Shown here: piece by piece, positions 1-8,102 of the stretch | Layout: every line of letters begins with the position of its first letter | Numbering within the stretch: position 1 is the first letter of the stretch | From: Pantoea ananatis LMG 2665 | GTDB taxonomy: Bacteria > Pseudomonadota > Gammaproteobacteria > Enterobacterales > Enterobacteriaceae | Assembly: GCF_000710035.2 (NCBI RefSeq) | Contig: NZ_JMJJ01000006.1 | Span: 248,001 to 312,000 of the forward strand | Direction: 5' to 3' | Length of the DNA: 64,000 nucleotides | The notes under the pieces: generated by a model | Seen by the model: the letters and a program-made list of their open reading frames with translations, nothing else | What the model was told of the DNA's origin: nothing | Database searches by the model: none | Made by a program: the position numbers and the translations under genes

Positions 1-341
1 CAGGACTTATCTTTCTTAACGCTTTTCTCTAAATGGATAGCTGAAGTCGGTAGCCCGATATGCACCGCTTTGAATCCAAGTGAGATACTGTACTCAATGT
101 CTTCAAGCACGCCTCGGTTCCACGCGATGATGTTAATTTCATTTTTTCTCTCTAACATTTCCGACAGAGCCTTTACTTCATCACCCTTCATCGCAGGTAT
201 TCCGGCTTCGATCCATTTAACGCCCATATTTGCAAGTAGATAAAAAATTTCTACTTTTTGCTCTGGTGTAAATGCAACACCTGGCGCCTGCTCACCATCA
301 CGTAAAGTGGTATCTTCAAGAATCAGATTTTTATTAAGCAT
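1..341 (-). CDS. hvrC: Phosphonomethylmalate synthase-like (HvrC), partial
   Basis: N-terminal 113 residues of a LeuA/NifV-family Claisen-condensing enzyme; the rest lies beyond the left window edge. The family signature DTTLRDGEQAPG is at residues 10-21, and the TIM-barrel pattern (WIEAGIPA, then IIAWNRG) follows. In the pantaphos pathway the homologue is proposed to condense a C3 phosphonate with acetyl-CoA. Taken alone the sequence could equally be a homocitrate or isopropylmalate synthase; the assignment rests on the PEP mutase (hvrA) and flavin monooxygenase (hvrB) directly upstream in the same operon. The start ATG at 341 has GAGGAA upstream and lies 21 nt after the hvrB stop, so the genes are very likely cotranscribed. 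The low GC content differs from the core genes to the right and suggests transfer. Confidence 0.8.
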   Translation of the reverse strand, partial: MLNKNLILEDTTLRDGEQAPGVAFTPEQKVEIFYLLANMGVKWIEAGIPAMKGDEVKALSEMLERKNEINIIAWNRGVLEDIEYSISLGFKAVHIGLPTSAIHLEKSVKKDKS

Positions 342-362
342 TTTATATTTCCTCGCAATACA

Positions 363-1691
363 TTATTGATTAAACAATTTATTAGTAGGTCTTTTAAGCC
401 CCAGTTTTTCTCTTAATGTTCCAGTAGAATATGATTTTTTATACCATCCTCTTGCCTGAATAAGTGGAATGACATGATCGAAAAGATTAATAAGAGATTC
501 AGGCATGAGAGGAGGCATAATGTTGAAACCATCACATGCTTCATTTTCAACCCACTTAATCATCTCATCTGCTAAATCTTGATAGGAACCTGTAAATGTA
601 TAATGTCCTCTTGAAATGATTATTTTTTCATAAAGTTGCTTGATAGATAGTTTTTCTTTTCGAGCTAAATCGATAATAATTTTTTGTCTACTCTGATTAC
701 CATTAGATTTCGGTAAATCTGGTAATGGTCCTTCAGGATCATTGTTTTTTAAATCAACCCCACCCAGTAAATCTGATAACATACTTAAGCCAAATGATTG
801 AGGGATCAGTGCGTTGAGATCATTAAGCTTTTTACGGGCTTTAGATTCGTCACTTGCAATATAAAAGCTTAATCCGGGAAGAATAAGAAGTTCACTCTTT
901 GACCTTCCGTATTTTTCCATTCGCCCTTTAAGATCATCATAGAATTTTTTTGCATCTTCAATATTGTTTTGTGCAGTAAAAACAATATCTGCTGTTTTTG
1001 CAGCTAACTCTTTTCCTTCCTCAGAGGAACCCGCCTGGACGATGACGGGATAGCCCTGAGGAGGGCGAGCTATGTTTAATGGGCCTTTTACATTAAAATA
1101 TTCACCCTCAAAATTTATTTCCCGGTATTTATCCTTAACGAAGAATTGTCCACTGGTTTTATTCCTTACTAAAGCATTGTCTTCCCAGCTGTCCCACAAA
1201 CCACTGATAACCTGCCATGCTTCCCAGGCCATATCATAACGCTTTGAATGTTCTGGATGAGCGGCAAGGCCAAAGTTTTTAGCCGCATCCGACTTTGAGG
1301 ATGTCACCAGATTCCACCCTGCCCTTCCTTTGCTAATGTAATCCAGCGAAGCAAATTCCCTCGCAATGTTGTAAGGGTGTTTGTACGTCGTTGAAGCCGT
1401 CGCAACCAGCCCAATATTTTGTGTTTGAGATGCTAAATACGATAATAATGATAATGGCTCCAGTACAGATACCCTGCTGCCATAACCGTCCATATTGTCC
1501 TGAAATACAGAAGGCGTATCTGCAAGAAAAAGTAAATCAGCTAATCCTTTCTCACATACTCTTGCAAGATTGGCATACGTATCAATATCAAGCGCTGCCG
1601 CTGCATTTACGCCACTTTCGCGCCATGAAGCAGGATGATGTCCTGTTCCATACGATATATAGGCACCTATTATCATCTCTTTTTTTTTCAT
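363..1691 (-). CDS. hvrB: NtaA/SnaA/DszA-family flavin monooxygenase (HvrB)
   Basis: Reduced-flavin-dependent monooxygenase of the bacterial-luciferase fold, 442 aa from the chosen start. Family hallmarks are visible: the N-terminal strand with HHPASWR, LADLLFLAD, the SVLEPLSLLS segment, ASTTYKHPYNIAREFASLD, GRAGWNLVTS, and the C-terminal GHYTFTGSYQDLADEM. In pantaphos synthesis the homologue is thought to oxidise a phosphonate intermediate, which would need a separate flavin reductase; none is seen in the window. Upstream in-frame ATGs exist (1697, 1742), but ATG 1691 has AAGAG at good spacing and starts 12 nt after the hvrA stop. Codon use is AT-rich like its neighbours. A second member of the same family lies at 39527-40840 in a sulfur operon, so family alone does not fix the substrate. 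Confidence 0.85.
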   Translation of the reverse strand: MKKKEMIIGAYISYGTGHHPASWRESGVNAAAALDIDTYANLARVCEKGLADLLFLADTPSVFQDNMDGYGSRVSVLEPLSLLSYLASQTQNIGLVATASTTYKHPYNIAREFASLDYISKGRAGWNLVTSSKSDAAKNFGLAAHPEHSKRYDMAWEAWQVISGLWDSWEDNALVRNKTSGQFFVKDKYREINFEGEYFNVKGPLNIARPPQGYPVIVQAGSSEEGKELAAKTADIVFTAQNNIEDAKKFYDDLKGRMEKYGRSKSELLILPGLSFYIASDESKARKKLNDLNALIPQSFGLSMLSDLLGGVDLKNNDPEGPLPDLPKSNGNQSRQKIIIDLARKEKLSIKQLYEKIIISRGHYTFTGSYQDLADEMIKWVENEACDGFNIMPPLMPESLINLFDHVIPLIQARGWYKKSYSTGTLREKLGLKRPTNKLFNQ

Positions 1692-1702
1692 GGTCATTCT
1701 CT

Positions 1703-2557
1703 TTAAGGAATCAGTGAAATAATTTCCTTTACACTCATGCAAGATTTTTCTATCTCTGCCGTCCTGCCATATCTCAATATTTCTTTTGAAACATTTTCCA
1801 TTGCTTTATAAGCAGCCCTGAGCATATGGTTTGCATAAATGATCACGTTAAAACCCGCTTCACTGAGTTCTCTGTTGCTGGTTGCAGAATAAGTAGTAGG
1901 AACACAAATTAATGGTACTGATGGATATTTTTTCCGAAATTTCGTACTGAATAAGAAAACCTCATCCGGAGTCTTCTTACAACTATGAATCATAATTCCG
2001 TCTGCCCCGGCTTCGACGTATGCGTCGGCACGTTCGAGTGCATGTTCTACGTCGAACCCTGCAATAAGACTTTCAAGTCTGGCTATGATCATAAAATCAT
2101 CAATATAAACTGCAGATTTTCCTCTTTTAATCTTCTCTGAAAAATCATTAATATCTGCGAGAGTCTGTTCTACTTCAGTGCCGAACAAAGAATTTTTCTT
2201 TAATCCTGTTTTATCTTCGATGATGACGCCATTTACACCGTTGTTAATCATTCTTTTTACGTAATAACTAAAATGTTCTGGTTTTCCCCCCGTATCAGCA
2301 TCCATGATGATGGGCATGTCTGTCACATTTCGGATATCAGCAATATTTTCTAACCTGCTGCTTAATGCCAGTGTTTCGTTATCGGGAATACCGCGAGATG
2401 CTGAGTCCGTTAACGAGCTTGACCATATACCGTCAAATTTGACAATACGGCCTTCTGAATTAGTTTGTTCTGCTTTAGACGCAATTAATGCGGAGAGCGG
2501 ATTATGGGCCTCAATAAAAATCAGAGTACCCTTTTCTGCAATAAGTTTTTTGATCAT
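1703..2557 (-). CDS. hvrA: Phosphoenolpyruvate phosphomutase (HvrA/PepM)
   Basis: 284 aa isocitrate lyase/PEP mutase superfamily TIM barrel. The diagnostic PEP mutase signature EDK-x5-NS is complete at residues 114-123 (EDKTGLKKNS), and the metal-site loop DADTGG is at 86-91. Enzymes with this signature convert PEP to phosphonopyruvate, the committed step of nearly all known phosphonate biosynthesis; isocitrate lyases and oxaloacetate hydrolases lack it. It is the first gene of the operon, followed by hvrB and hvrC, the order reported for the P. ananatis HiVir (pantaphos) cluster. There is no phosphonopyruvate decarboxylase next to it, consistent with the pantaphos branch, which uses a synthase instead. 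The start has AAAGGTG upstream. Confidence 0.92.
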   Translation of the reverse strand: MIKKLIAEKGTLIFIEAHNPLSALIASKAEQTNSEGRIVKFDGIWSSSLTDSASRGIPDNETLALSSRLENIADIRNVTDMPIIMDADTGGKPEHFSYYVKRMINNGVNGVIIEDKTGLKKNSLFGTEVEQTLADINDFSEKIKRGKSAVYIDDFMIIARLESLIAGFDVEHALERADAYVEAGADGIMIHSCKKTPDEVFLFSTKFRKKYPSVPLICVPTTYSATSNRELSEAGFNVIIYANHMLRAAYKAMENVSKEILRYGRTAEIEKSCMSVKEIISLIP

Positions 2558-3355
2558 ATAAACACCTTTGATGCGTAAAGATGAGAAATTAAGACGCTCT
2601 TATAGAGTGCCTGCCTAAACGCTTTACATTTCCGTGGTGATAAAATGATCAATAAAAAATTTTTGAAAAAAGTCGTTCGTTTATTCAATACGCCTTTAAA
2701 TTCTGGCTATCTGGTTTGGAGTATTTCGACACTGAAAATGCTTCAACATTAGTAATGTTAAACACTAACCGTGATTTATCACTGCCGTCACGCTTATGTC
2801 TGTGAACTATCTTATAGCTATCGCCCGACAATCTTATCAACTTAATTTATATTTCAATTTGTTAATCAAAGTGTAATCTTTTGTCAATTTTGCAAAAAAA
2901 CCCTTAAAACCAACACTTTACATTGTTAAACTTTAATTAAAATTAAATTTAATGGCGGCAATTCGATATTAAACATTAGAAAAAAGCAATCTTTTACACT
3001 TAGGATAGTCACCACAAAAAACATGTAACAGATGAAACTTATTCATGTTTTTAACTCTATGTATTTTTTGATGTAACTTTTAGTACGAAACAATTTGTTT
3101 CTTTTGTTAATAAACTTTGTTTTAATTTGTTTATACTCAAGCGTTCTCCGTGTGCCGCCACTTCCAAGTAAATGAGATTTATCTTATATCCGAGGTTAAT
3201 TATCTTATCTCAAGCTCCACGATAATGACTTTTGGAAAATTGCTTAAGGCGGGGGATAAATTGATCTTACACGCCTCACTTTGACTGTTACTGAATCCCC
3301 TGTTTTCATCTTGGGTGATAAGATCCGCATTTTGGGACAGATAACGTTGGTGGCA
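2558..3355. promoter_or_regulatory. AT-rich upstream region of the hvr operon
   Basis: About 800 bases with no convincing gene, strongly AT-rich compared with the core genome. It must contain the hvr promoter. Two inverted repeats stand out: a 7-1-7 repeat (aacatta/taatgtt) at 2745-2759, and a 9-bp pair (aaaaacatg/catgttttt) at 3017-3025 and 3044-3052. No database-style operator was recognised. Such AT richness is typical of H-NS-silenced acquired DNA, which is inference here. Confidence 0.5.
2745..2759. repeat. 15-bp inverted repeat upstream of hvrA
   Basis: aacatta-g-taatgtt, a perfect 7-bp inverted repeat about 190 bases upstream of the hvrA start. The size and symmetry suit a dimeric regulator site. 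No regulator is known to match, and chance is possible in AT-rich DNA. Confidence 0.35.
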
Positions 3356-3706
3356 TTATTCGTTCATGGCATAACCGTTGAAAGCAGCCGAGTGAGTACG
3401 ATCCTTCCATTCAGTACCGTGATATGTTTCCGGGTTTTTTCTTCGCTCAGCATAAATTCCCTTTCTGACGTTCTTCTTTATAGGTGTTGGGGCCGATATA
3501 TAATAAATGGCCTGCCAGTTAGGTTTATCTCCCCAAGACTTAATCACCAGTATGTCTCTCTGAATATAAAGTTCATACAGCGGTCACTCAGCCTGGACCA
3601 GATTGCGCTCCGCACGCTTTACAGAACGCTCTCGACGTTCTACGGTTTGTATGTCCGTATCTCTCTCTGAATCCAGTAAGTTGATTTTACTATGCAAATT
3701 CTTCAT
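3356..3706 (-). pseudogene. Small gene broken by an in-frame TGA
   Basis: Reading on the minus strand from ATG at 3706 gives 40 codons (starting MKNLHSKINLLDSERD), then TGA at 3584-3586, then in the same frame 75 more codons to TAA at 3356 (ending AAFNGYAMNE). The two halves read as one roughly 116-codon protein, charged and coiled-coil-like at the N-terminus. One C-to-T change of CGA (Arg) to TGA at codon 41 would explain the break. The family is not recognised. It lies in the decayed zone between the hvr cluster and tRNA-Phe. Confidence 0.5.
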
Positions 3707-3931
3707 AAACACTCCAGAGGCTTACCGGGCATAGTAAATTAGGTCGCGTTAATAAAGGGCTCAACGTAATGAATGTGTGCATGCTCTTCGCAGCACACAT
3801 TCATAGTCAGCATTCTCCTTCATGGTTCTGAAGCACCGTACAATCCGGTGCCAGCTGACAGCTCTACTCCTCTTCAATGCGTGTCCCCGTATGAATCTGA
3901 CTGAAAAGACGCTTCGTCCAGGCATCAGTGA

Positions 3932-4378
3932 CTAGCTTAAGATCGGATGTGATATACATCGATTTAATAAAGCTCCTTTCCTTGTGGCGGAGCTACCAGC
4001 TATATCAGACGTGCGGCTAACCTCAATCGTCAGCCTGTTATTTCCCGCCCAGTTTCTGGACATGCAGTAATAGTTGCCGGGCTCTGCTGACCAGATGGTG
4101 CCCTCTAAAACGGCCGAGGCTGAGCAGTCTGTATTCTTTTGGCCGCTGTTATGCGCGGCCGCTACACCCGCGTCATAGACGAAGCCAAACTTTTCCTTCA
4201 GATGCACCACCGTATTGATCGGTACGAAAAGTGGGCCGTAAGCATCGTCGACCTGAAGATGCCACGCGGGTTCCCCCATGGCATCGTTAAATGCTTCAGT
4301 CCATAACGCGATATTTCGATCGTTCAAATCGAATACATGTCTGTAATCAGTGTGGACATCCCTTTTATGAATTAACAT
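3932..4378 (-). CDS. Hypothetical protein, possibly a remnant
   Basis: 148-codon ORF, product beginning MLIHKRDVHTDYRHVFDLND. No known domain was recognised and no signal peptide or membrane segment is apparent; the composition (WNAGNNRLTIEV-like strands, several Trp and Cys) is compatible with a small beta-rich domain. There is no good ribosome site upstream of the ATG. It sits alone among decayed genes, so it may be a truncated fragment of a larger island gene, or not be expressed. Confidence 0.35.
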   Translation of the reverse strand: MLIHKRDVHTDYRHVFDLNDRNIALWTEAFNDAMGEPAWHLQVDDAYGPLFVPINTVVHLKEKFGFVYDAGVAAAHNSGQKNTDCSASAVLEGTIWSAEPGNYYCMSRNWAGNNRLTIEVSRTSDIAGSSATRKGALLNRCISHPILS

Positions 4379-5317
4379 TCGAAATTATTTTTTCGGTTAA
4401 GAAGTTATTTTCAACAGCATTTCCGGCCATCTGGTGCGTAACATGCAATGCCACTGCCGGGAGAAAATTTCCAATTGCATCAGGGCAGGGCGCGGGCAGA
4501 ATCTCTCAAAGGGACGCCTTTTAGCAGGTTGCGATTAAGTCAGCCCCACACCTTCAGGTAGCCCCTGAGTCTGACCCCAGGTAAGATGCAACCACAACTC
4601 GATTTCCCTCCGCTAACGAAACTCGAACACCTTCGACCAGTACTCTCTCACGCGCTGATGTATGAGCTCGACGGTAGGCTGCCAGAGGGGACAGATGAAA
4701 GGTGATGCATTTTCTGCGGCTCAGCATACAGAGCTTCTTGAGCAGCGGAGGAGTCCGTCAGTCAAATGATCTGAGCAGAAACAGCGTGGAGGCGGTAAAC
4801 CGCCAATTAAGCGTGAATGAAGGTAATATGATGGACATTTCGTAAGACTTTGACGAGTCAGTTTCAGCCCTGGCACAATTAAAATTATTTTTGTGCTTTA
4901 TCTTGTTTCCTACGTAACAAGAGGCTTAGCTTCACTAATCGGTTTTTTCATCAATATAAGAAACAGGAAAAACAGATATAGAACGCACGCACCTCAATAA
5001 GCTAACCAAATCTTTCTGGATTAATATTATTATCAGTTTTTTATTGCTTTTAATTTTTCATCGGGTTCATTATTTTAGCTATATGATTAGCCCGTCCTTT
5101 GCACAAATAGATAACCCCCTTACCAAATCAAACCACTCCTCAAAATTAACATATAAGCTATAAAAAACAGTGTAGTGATACTCAGATAGCTTAAATAAAT
5201 ATGTATTTTACATGGACTAACAATTAAAAATTGAAATATATTTCAATAAATTAGTCAGCTTAGCAATAGCCTGCTCATTAACTGTAAAACTTCCTTATGC
5301 TTTTTGAGCAATTTACA
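4379..5317. other. Gene-poor island DNA
   Basis: About 940 bases without a supportable gene. The left part (4380-4850) has near-genomic base composition and scattered short open stretches on the minus strand that look like decayed coding sequence; the right part (4860-5300) is strongly AT-rich. No insertion-sequence ends, integrase fragment or tandem repeat was recognised by eye. Confidence 0.5.
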
Positions 5318-5619
5318 CTATTTCTTAGCTTCGTATGCCCGTCTTTTCTCGATCATTCTTATATAGAAATCATGAAATTCTTTATATTGGCTTTCTCTGA
5401 TTTCTTTAGGAAGCATTTCACGAGATTTTGACCAGGCATCCAATTCCGACTTGCATTTTATGTATGCGTCGTCAACGATTTTTTGGCTGGAATTTTTGTG
5501 TTTATGAAAGGAATCGTATTGTCATTGAGGCATTCCACTTCGGGTGTCATAAAACCGGGAGTATCTGAGAATGCCAACGCAGGATATAAGATGCCTAAAA
5601 ATAATGTACGTTTCATCAT
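5318..5619 (-). pseudogene. Frameshifted small secreted protein gene
   Basis: From ATG at 5619 (AGGAAG upstream) the product starts MMKRTLFLGILYPALAFSDT, a clear Sec signal peptide, and runs to a TAA after about 52 codons. A shift of one base near codons 36-38 joins it to a long downstream frame (containing KIVDDAYIKCKSELDAW, ending RRAYEAKK) that stops at 5318. The total length of 302 nt is not a multiple of three, in keeping with a single indel. The intact ancestor would be a roughly 100-residue secreted protein with a helical, Lys-rich C-terminal half. The family is unknown. Its ATG overlaps the stop of the upstream remnant, as in phage or plasmid operons. Confidence 0.55.
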
Positions 5620-5850
5620 ACAGCTTCCTGTTGCTGTTTAGCCTGCTTGGTTATCCAGGGAATAATTCGCTTCTGCGGTATCTCATCAGCTCGCACACGG
5701 CGAAGCTGCGTGTTGTGCAAGGCAATGACGAAATGCGCCTCTGTGCCATCCCCGCCCATATGCTTTCAGCATCACATAGTGAAAATGCCGACCATCGAAA
5801 CCGTAAACCAGAACATTACGATCGCGTAAATCAACCTTACCCCAACAACA
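5616..5850 (-). pseudogene. 5'-truncated, frameshifted gene remnant beside tRNA-Phe
   Basis: The minus strand reads KVDLRDRNVLVYGFDGRHF from about 5840, then shifts frame near 5758 into a stretch ending IPWITKQAKQQQEAV with a stop at 5616-5618. The two parts are in different frames (codon phases differ), so one indel is needed. An in-frame stop lies at 5851-5853 and the tRNA terminator at 5876, so the natural start is missing. The TGA overlaps the ATG of the next gene (ATGA). The compact coupled arrangement suggests a remnant of a phage or mobile-element operon; no family was recognised. Confidence 0.5.
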
Positions 5851-5875
5851 TCACAGCGTTAAAGCCCTCAAACGC

Positions 5876-5900
5876 AAAAACCCCCGCCGAAGCGAGGGTT
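5876..5900 (-). terminator. Rho-independent terminator of tRNA-Phe
   Basis: On the minus strand ACCCTCGC-TTCG-GCGGGGGT is an 8-bp stem with a UUCG tetraloop followed by a T run. It sits 10 bases after the tRNA CCA end. Confidence 0.85.
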
Positions 5901-5909
5901 TCAAATTTG

Positions 5910-5985
5910 TGGTGCCCGAACCCGGAATCGAACCAGGGACACGGGGATTTTCAATCCCCTGCTCTACCGACTGAGCTATTCGGGC
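5910..5985 (-). tRNA. tRNA-Phe (GAA)
   Basis: A 76-nt cloverleaf reads on the minus strand from GCCCGAATAGCTCAG. It has an acceptor stem GCCCGAA/TTCGGGC, D-loop AGCTCAGTCGGTAGAGCA, anticodon arm GGGGATTGAAAATCCCC with anticodon GAA, T-arm CCTGGTTCGATTCCGG and encoded CCA. The 3' end points towards the decayed island DNA and the hvr cluster, the usual orientation for a tRNA used as an integration target. A direct repeat of its 3' end was not found in the window; it would be expected at the far end of the island, outside the window. Confidence 0.97.
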
Positions 5986-6279
5986 AACGGGGCGCATTAA
6001 ACCTTAAGCAGGCCCCAGCGTCAAACGCTTTTCACAAAAATGAAATCAACTGACGGGTTTTCCATCAACCAGAAGGGGAACGGGCGAAAATTTAGCAATC
6101 CGCCCAATTAACCGCCGGATTTTCGCGCTGCAGAACGCCCTCTGGCAGGCTATTTTTCGCTGCTATTTTGCTTTAACTGCGATTTATCGGCCCTCTTTTT
6201 ACCAACCGTTTTTTTGCCATAAATCCGTCATCTGCGCTCATTACTCTAAGATTATTCCTGGACAATCAAGAGCCGCATC
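5986..6279. promoter_or_regulatory. Intergenic region between tRNA-Phe and siaA
   Basis: Divergent promoter region of about 290 bases serving tRNA-Phe (minus) and siaA (plus). No gene and no clear operator were seen. A modest AAGAG lies before the siaA ATG. Confidence 0.4.
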
Positions 6280-7509
6280 ATGCAGTTACCCGCCTCTGTG
6301 AATACTGTGGTTTCCGCCTCAAGCCGCTATGACGCGCGGGTGTTATGCATTGAGGTCCCTTTTGTCAGTCCGGAGACAGATAACCGTGCCGTCATGGCAC
6401 TCTTTGCCGAACACAAAGATCTGATCGGGTTGCCCGTGGTGGAAAACGGCAAGCCGTTCGGCATGATCAACCGCCACATCTTTTTGTCGCAGATGGCGCG
6501 CCCTTTCTTTCCCGAACTCTATGACCGCAAGAGCTGCATTGCCTTTATGGATAAGTTCCCGCTGGTGATTGACGTGGAAAATACGCTGGAAAGCGTTGCG
6601 CAGCAGGTCGTGGCCAACGGGGATAAGTCCGTCGCCGACGGGTTTATCCTGACGGAGAACGGGCACTATATCGGCATTGGCTTGGGGATCGATCTGATTC
6701 GCCGCGTCTCCGATTTACAGGCGCGCCAGCATCAGCAAATTTTACAAAGCATTGATTACGCGCGAGTCATTCAGGACGCGATGCTGGATCGTTCCAACCA
6801 GCTGATTGCCTCCCTGCTCGACGACTGGTGTTTGTACTGGCAGCCCCGAGACGGCGTGGGCGGCGATTACTACGCTTTTCACCGCCATGACAATGGCTGG
6901 CTGGCGGTCATCGCCGACTGCACGGGCCACGGAATTCCAGGCGCTTTTATGACGGTGATTTTGCAGTCTGCGCTGGAAAACGCGCTGCGCGAGGCCGATC
7001 TGCAGGCACCTGCCAGCATCCTGCATGCCCTTAATCACCATATTAAACAAACCCTGGGCCAGCTGAACGCCTCCCAGCAAACCTCACTCTCTAACGACGG
7101 CTGCGATGCCATCGTGATGTCAGTTGATACCGGGCTGCATCAGCTACGCTGGGCCAGCGCCCGAACCCAGGCATTTATGCTCAGCAACATCAGTAATGAA
7201 ATTATCTCGCTCAGTCAGGATCGCGTCGGCGTCGGCTATACCGATACGCCGGAAGACTATCACTGGCCTGAACAGAGCCTGGCGTTTAATCCGGGCGACA
7301 TGCTGTTTGTCCTCACGGATGGCGTCACCGATCAACCGGGTGGCGAACGGAATATCATGTTTGGCAATAAGCGTATTCAGTCTCTGCTGATGCGCTATCA
7401 GCATTTGCCTATGGCGGAGTTATCGCTGGCGTTTCAGCAAGACTATTTAAGCTGGCAAGGTAATCAGGCGCGACGCGATGACGTCACCTGGTTTGGCTTT
7501 CGCTATTGA
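6280..7509 (+). CDS. siaA: SiaA-like PP2C/SpoIIE phosphatase with N-terminal CBS-like domain
   Basis: 409 aa cytosolic protein. Residues about 28-145 look like a CBS-type module (LIGLPVVENGKPFGMINR, then a second half with TENGHYIGIGLGIDL). A short helix at 145-172 leads to a SpoIIE/PP2C phosphatase domain with metal-binding motifs GGDYY (194-198), ADCTGHG (212-218), LTDGVTD and the terminal RRDDVTWFGF. In Pseudomonas aeruginosa, SiaA is a membrane HAMP-containing phosphatase that dephosphorylates SiaC; here no membrane segment is present, so input would come from a cytosolic ligand bound by the CBS-like part (inference). It is the first gene of a tight four-gene operon, and its stop lies 16 nt before the siaB start. 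Confidence 0.85.
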   Translation: MQLPASVNTVVSASSRYDARVLCIEVPFVSPETDNRAVMALFAEHKDLIGLPVVENGKPFGMINRHIFLSQMARPFFPELYDRKSCIAFMDKFPLVIDVENTLESVAQQVVANGDKSVADGFILTENGHYIGIGLGIDLIRRVSDLQARQHQQILQSIDYARVIQDAMLDRSNQLIASLLDDWCLYWQPRDGVGGDYYAFHRHDNGWLAVIADCTGHGIPGAFMTVILQSALENALREADLQAPASILHALNHHIKQTLGQLNASQQTSLSNDGCDAIVMSVDTGLHQLRWASARTQAFMLSNISNEIISLSQDRVGVGYTDTPEDYHWPEQSLAFNPGDMLFVLTDGVTDQPGGERNIMFGNKRIQSLLMRYQHLPMAELSLAFQQDYLSWQGNQARRDDVTWFGFRY

Positions 7510-7525
7510 CTGCACCGGGAAGAAA

Positions 7526-8092
7526 ATGAAAAACGAGTCACTACGGGGTCTGCCCTTTAATACCGAATCGCAGTCCGGCCTTATTGCATTGCAGTATACC
7601 GGCTTTTTTTCACCGCAGAACATCACGGCGATGGGCGAAGTGGTCAAGCTGTTTCTGGAGAATCACGAGCAGTCGCAAAAAGTCAGGCGGCGGCTGTTCT
7701 CCAGCTTTGTCGAGATTGCGCAAAACATTCTGCGTTACTCGCAGGACAGCCGGGCGCTGAGCCACAACGATCAGCTGTATCGCTTTGGTTCATTGAGCCT
7801 GCGTTACGATGACGGTCGCTACTATCTGGAAAGCGCAAACCTGGTCGGCAGCGACGCCACTCATCAACTGCGCGGGGATCTGGATTCGCTGCGGGTGATG
7901 AATGCGGATGAAATTAAACAAGCTTACCGAAACCGGTTACGCGCTGAGAGTCCGGTCTGGAGCAAAGGCGCCAATATCGGCTTGCTTACCCTGGCGCGCG
8001 ACGTCAGTGAACCGCTGGAGTATTGTTTCCAGCCACTGGAGGCCAGCGAGCTCTCTGCCTTTTGGCTTAAGGCCACTATCTGCCATGACTGA
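7526..8092 (+). CDS. siaB: SiaB family protein kinase
   Basis: 188 aa protein of the DUF6272/SiaB family, the kinase partner of SiaA in the SiaABC switch: it phosphorylates SiaC and SiaA removes the phosphate. An upstream in-frame ATG (7478) would overlap siaA by 32 nt; ATG 7526, preceded by GGGAAGAA, gives the expected N-terminus MKNESLRGLPFNTES. The N-terminal part has FVEIAQNILRYSQD, resembling the N-box helix of GHKL-type ATPases; the C-terminal part has a Gly-containing SKGANIGLL stretch. The gene is followed after 10 nt by siaC. No membrane segment is present, so it should act in the cytosol. Confidence 0.8.
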   Translation: MKNESLRGLPFNTESQSGLIALQYTGFFSPQNITAMGEVVKLFLENHEQSQKVRRRLFSSFVEIAQNILRYSQDSRALSHNDQLYRFGSLSLRYDDGRYYLESANLVGSDATHQLRGDLDSLRVMNADEIKQAYRNRLRAESPVWSKGANIGLLTLARDVSEPLEYCFQPLEASELSAFWLKATICHD

Positions 8093-8102
8093 AGAGGCCC
8101 CT

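Noticed and set aside
2745..2759. Fur, CRP or LuxR-type box upstream of hvrA
   Set aside because: The repeat does not match those consensus sequences; kept only as an unexplained inverted repeat.
5571..6053. 160-codon plus-strand frame running through tRNA-Phe
   Set aside because: It spans the tRNA and antisense to two remnant genes, so it is not coding.
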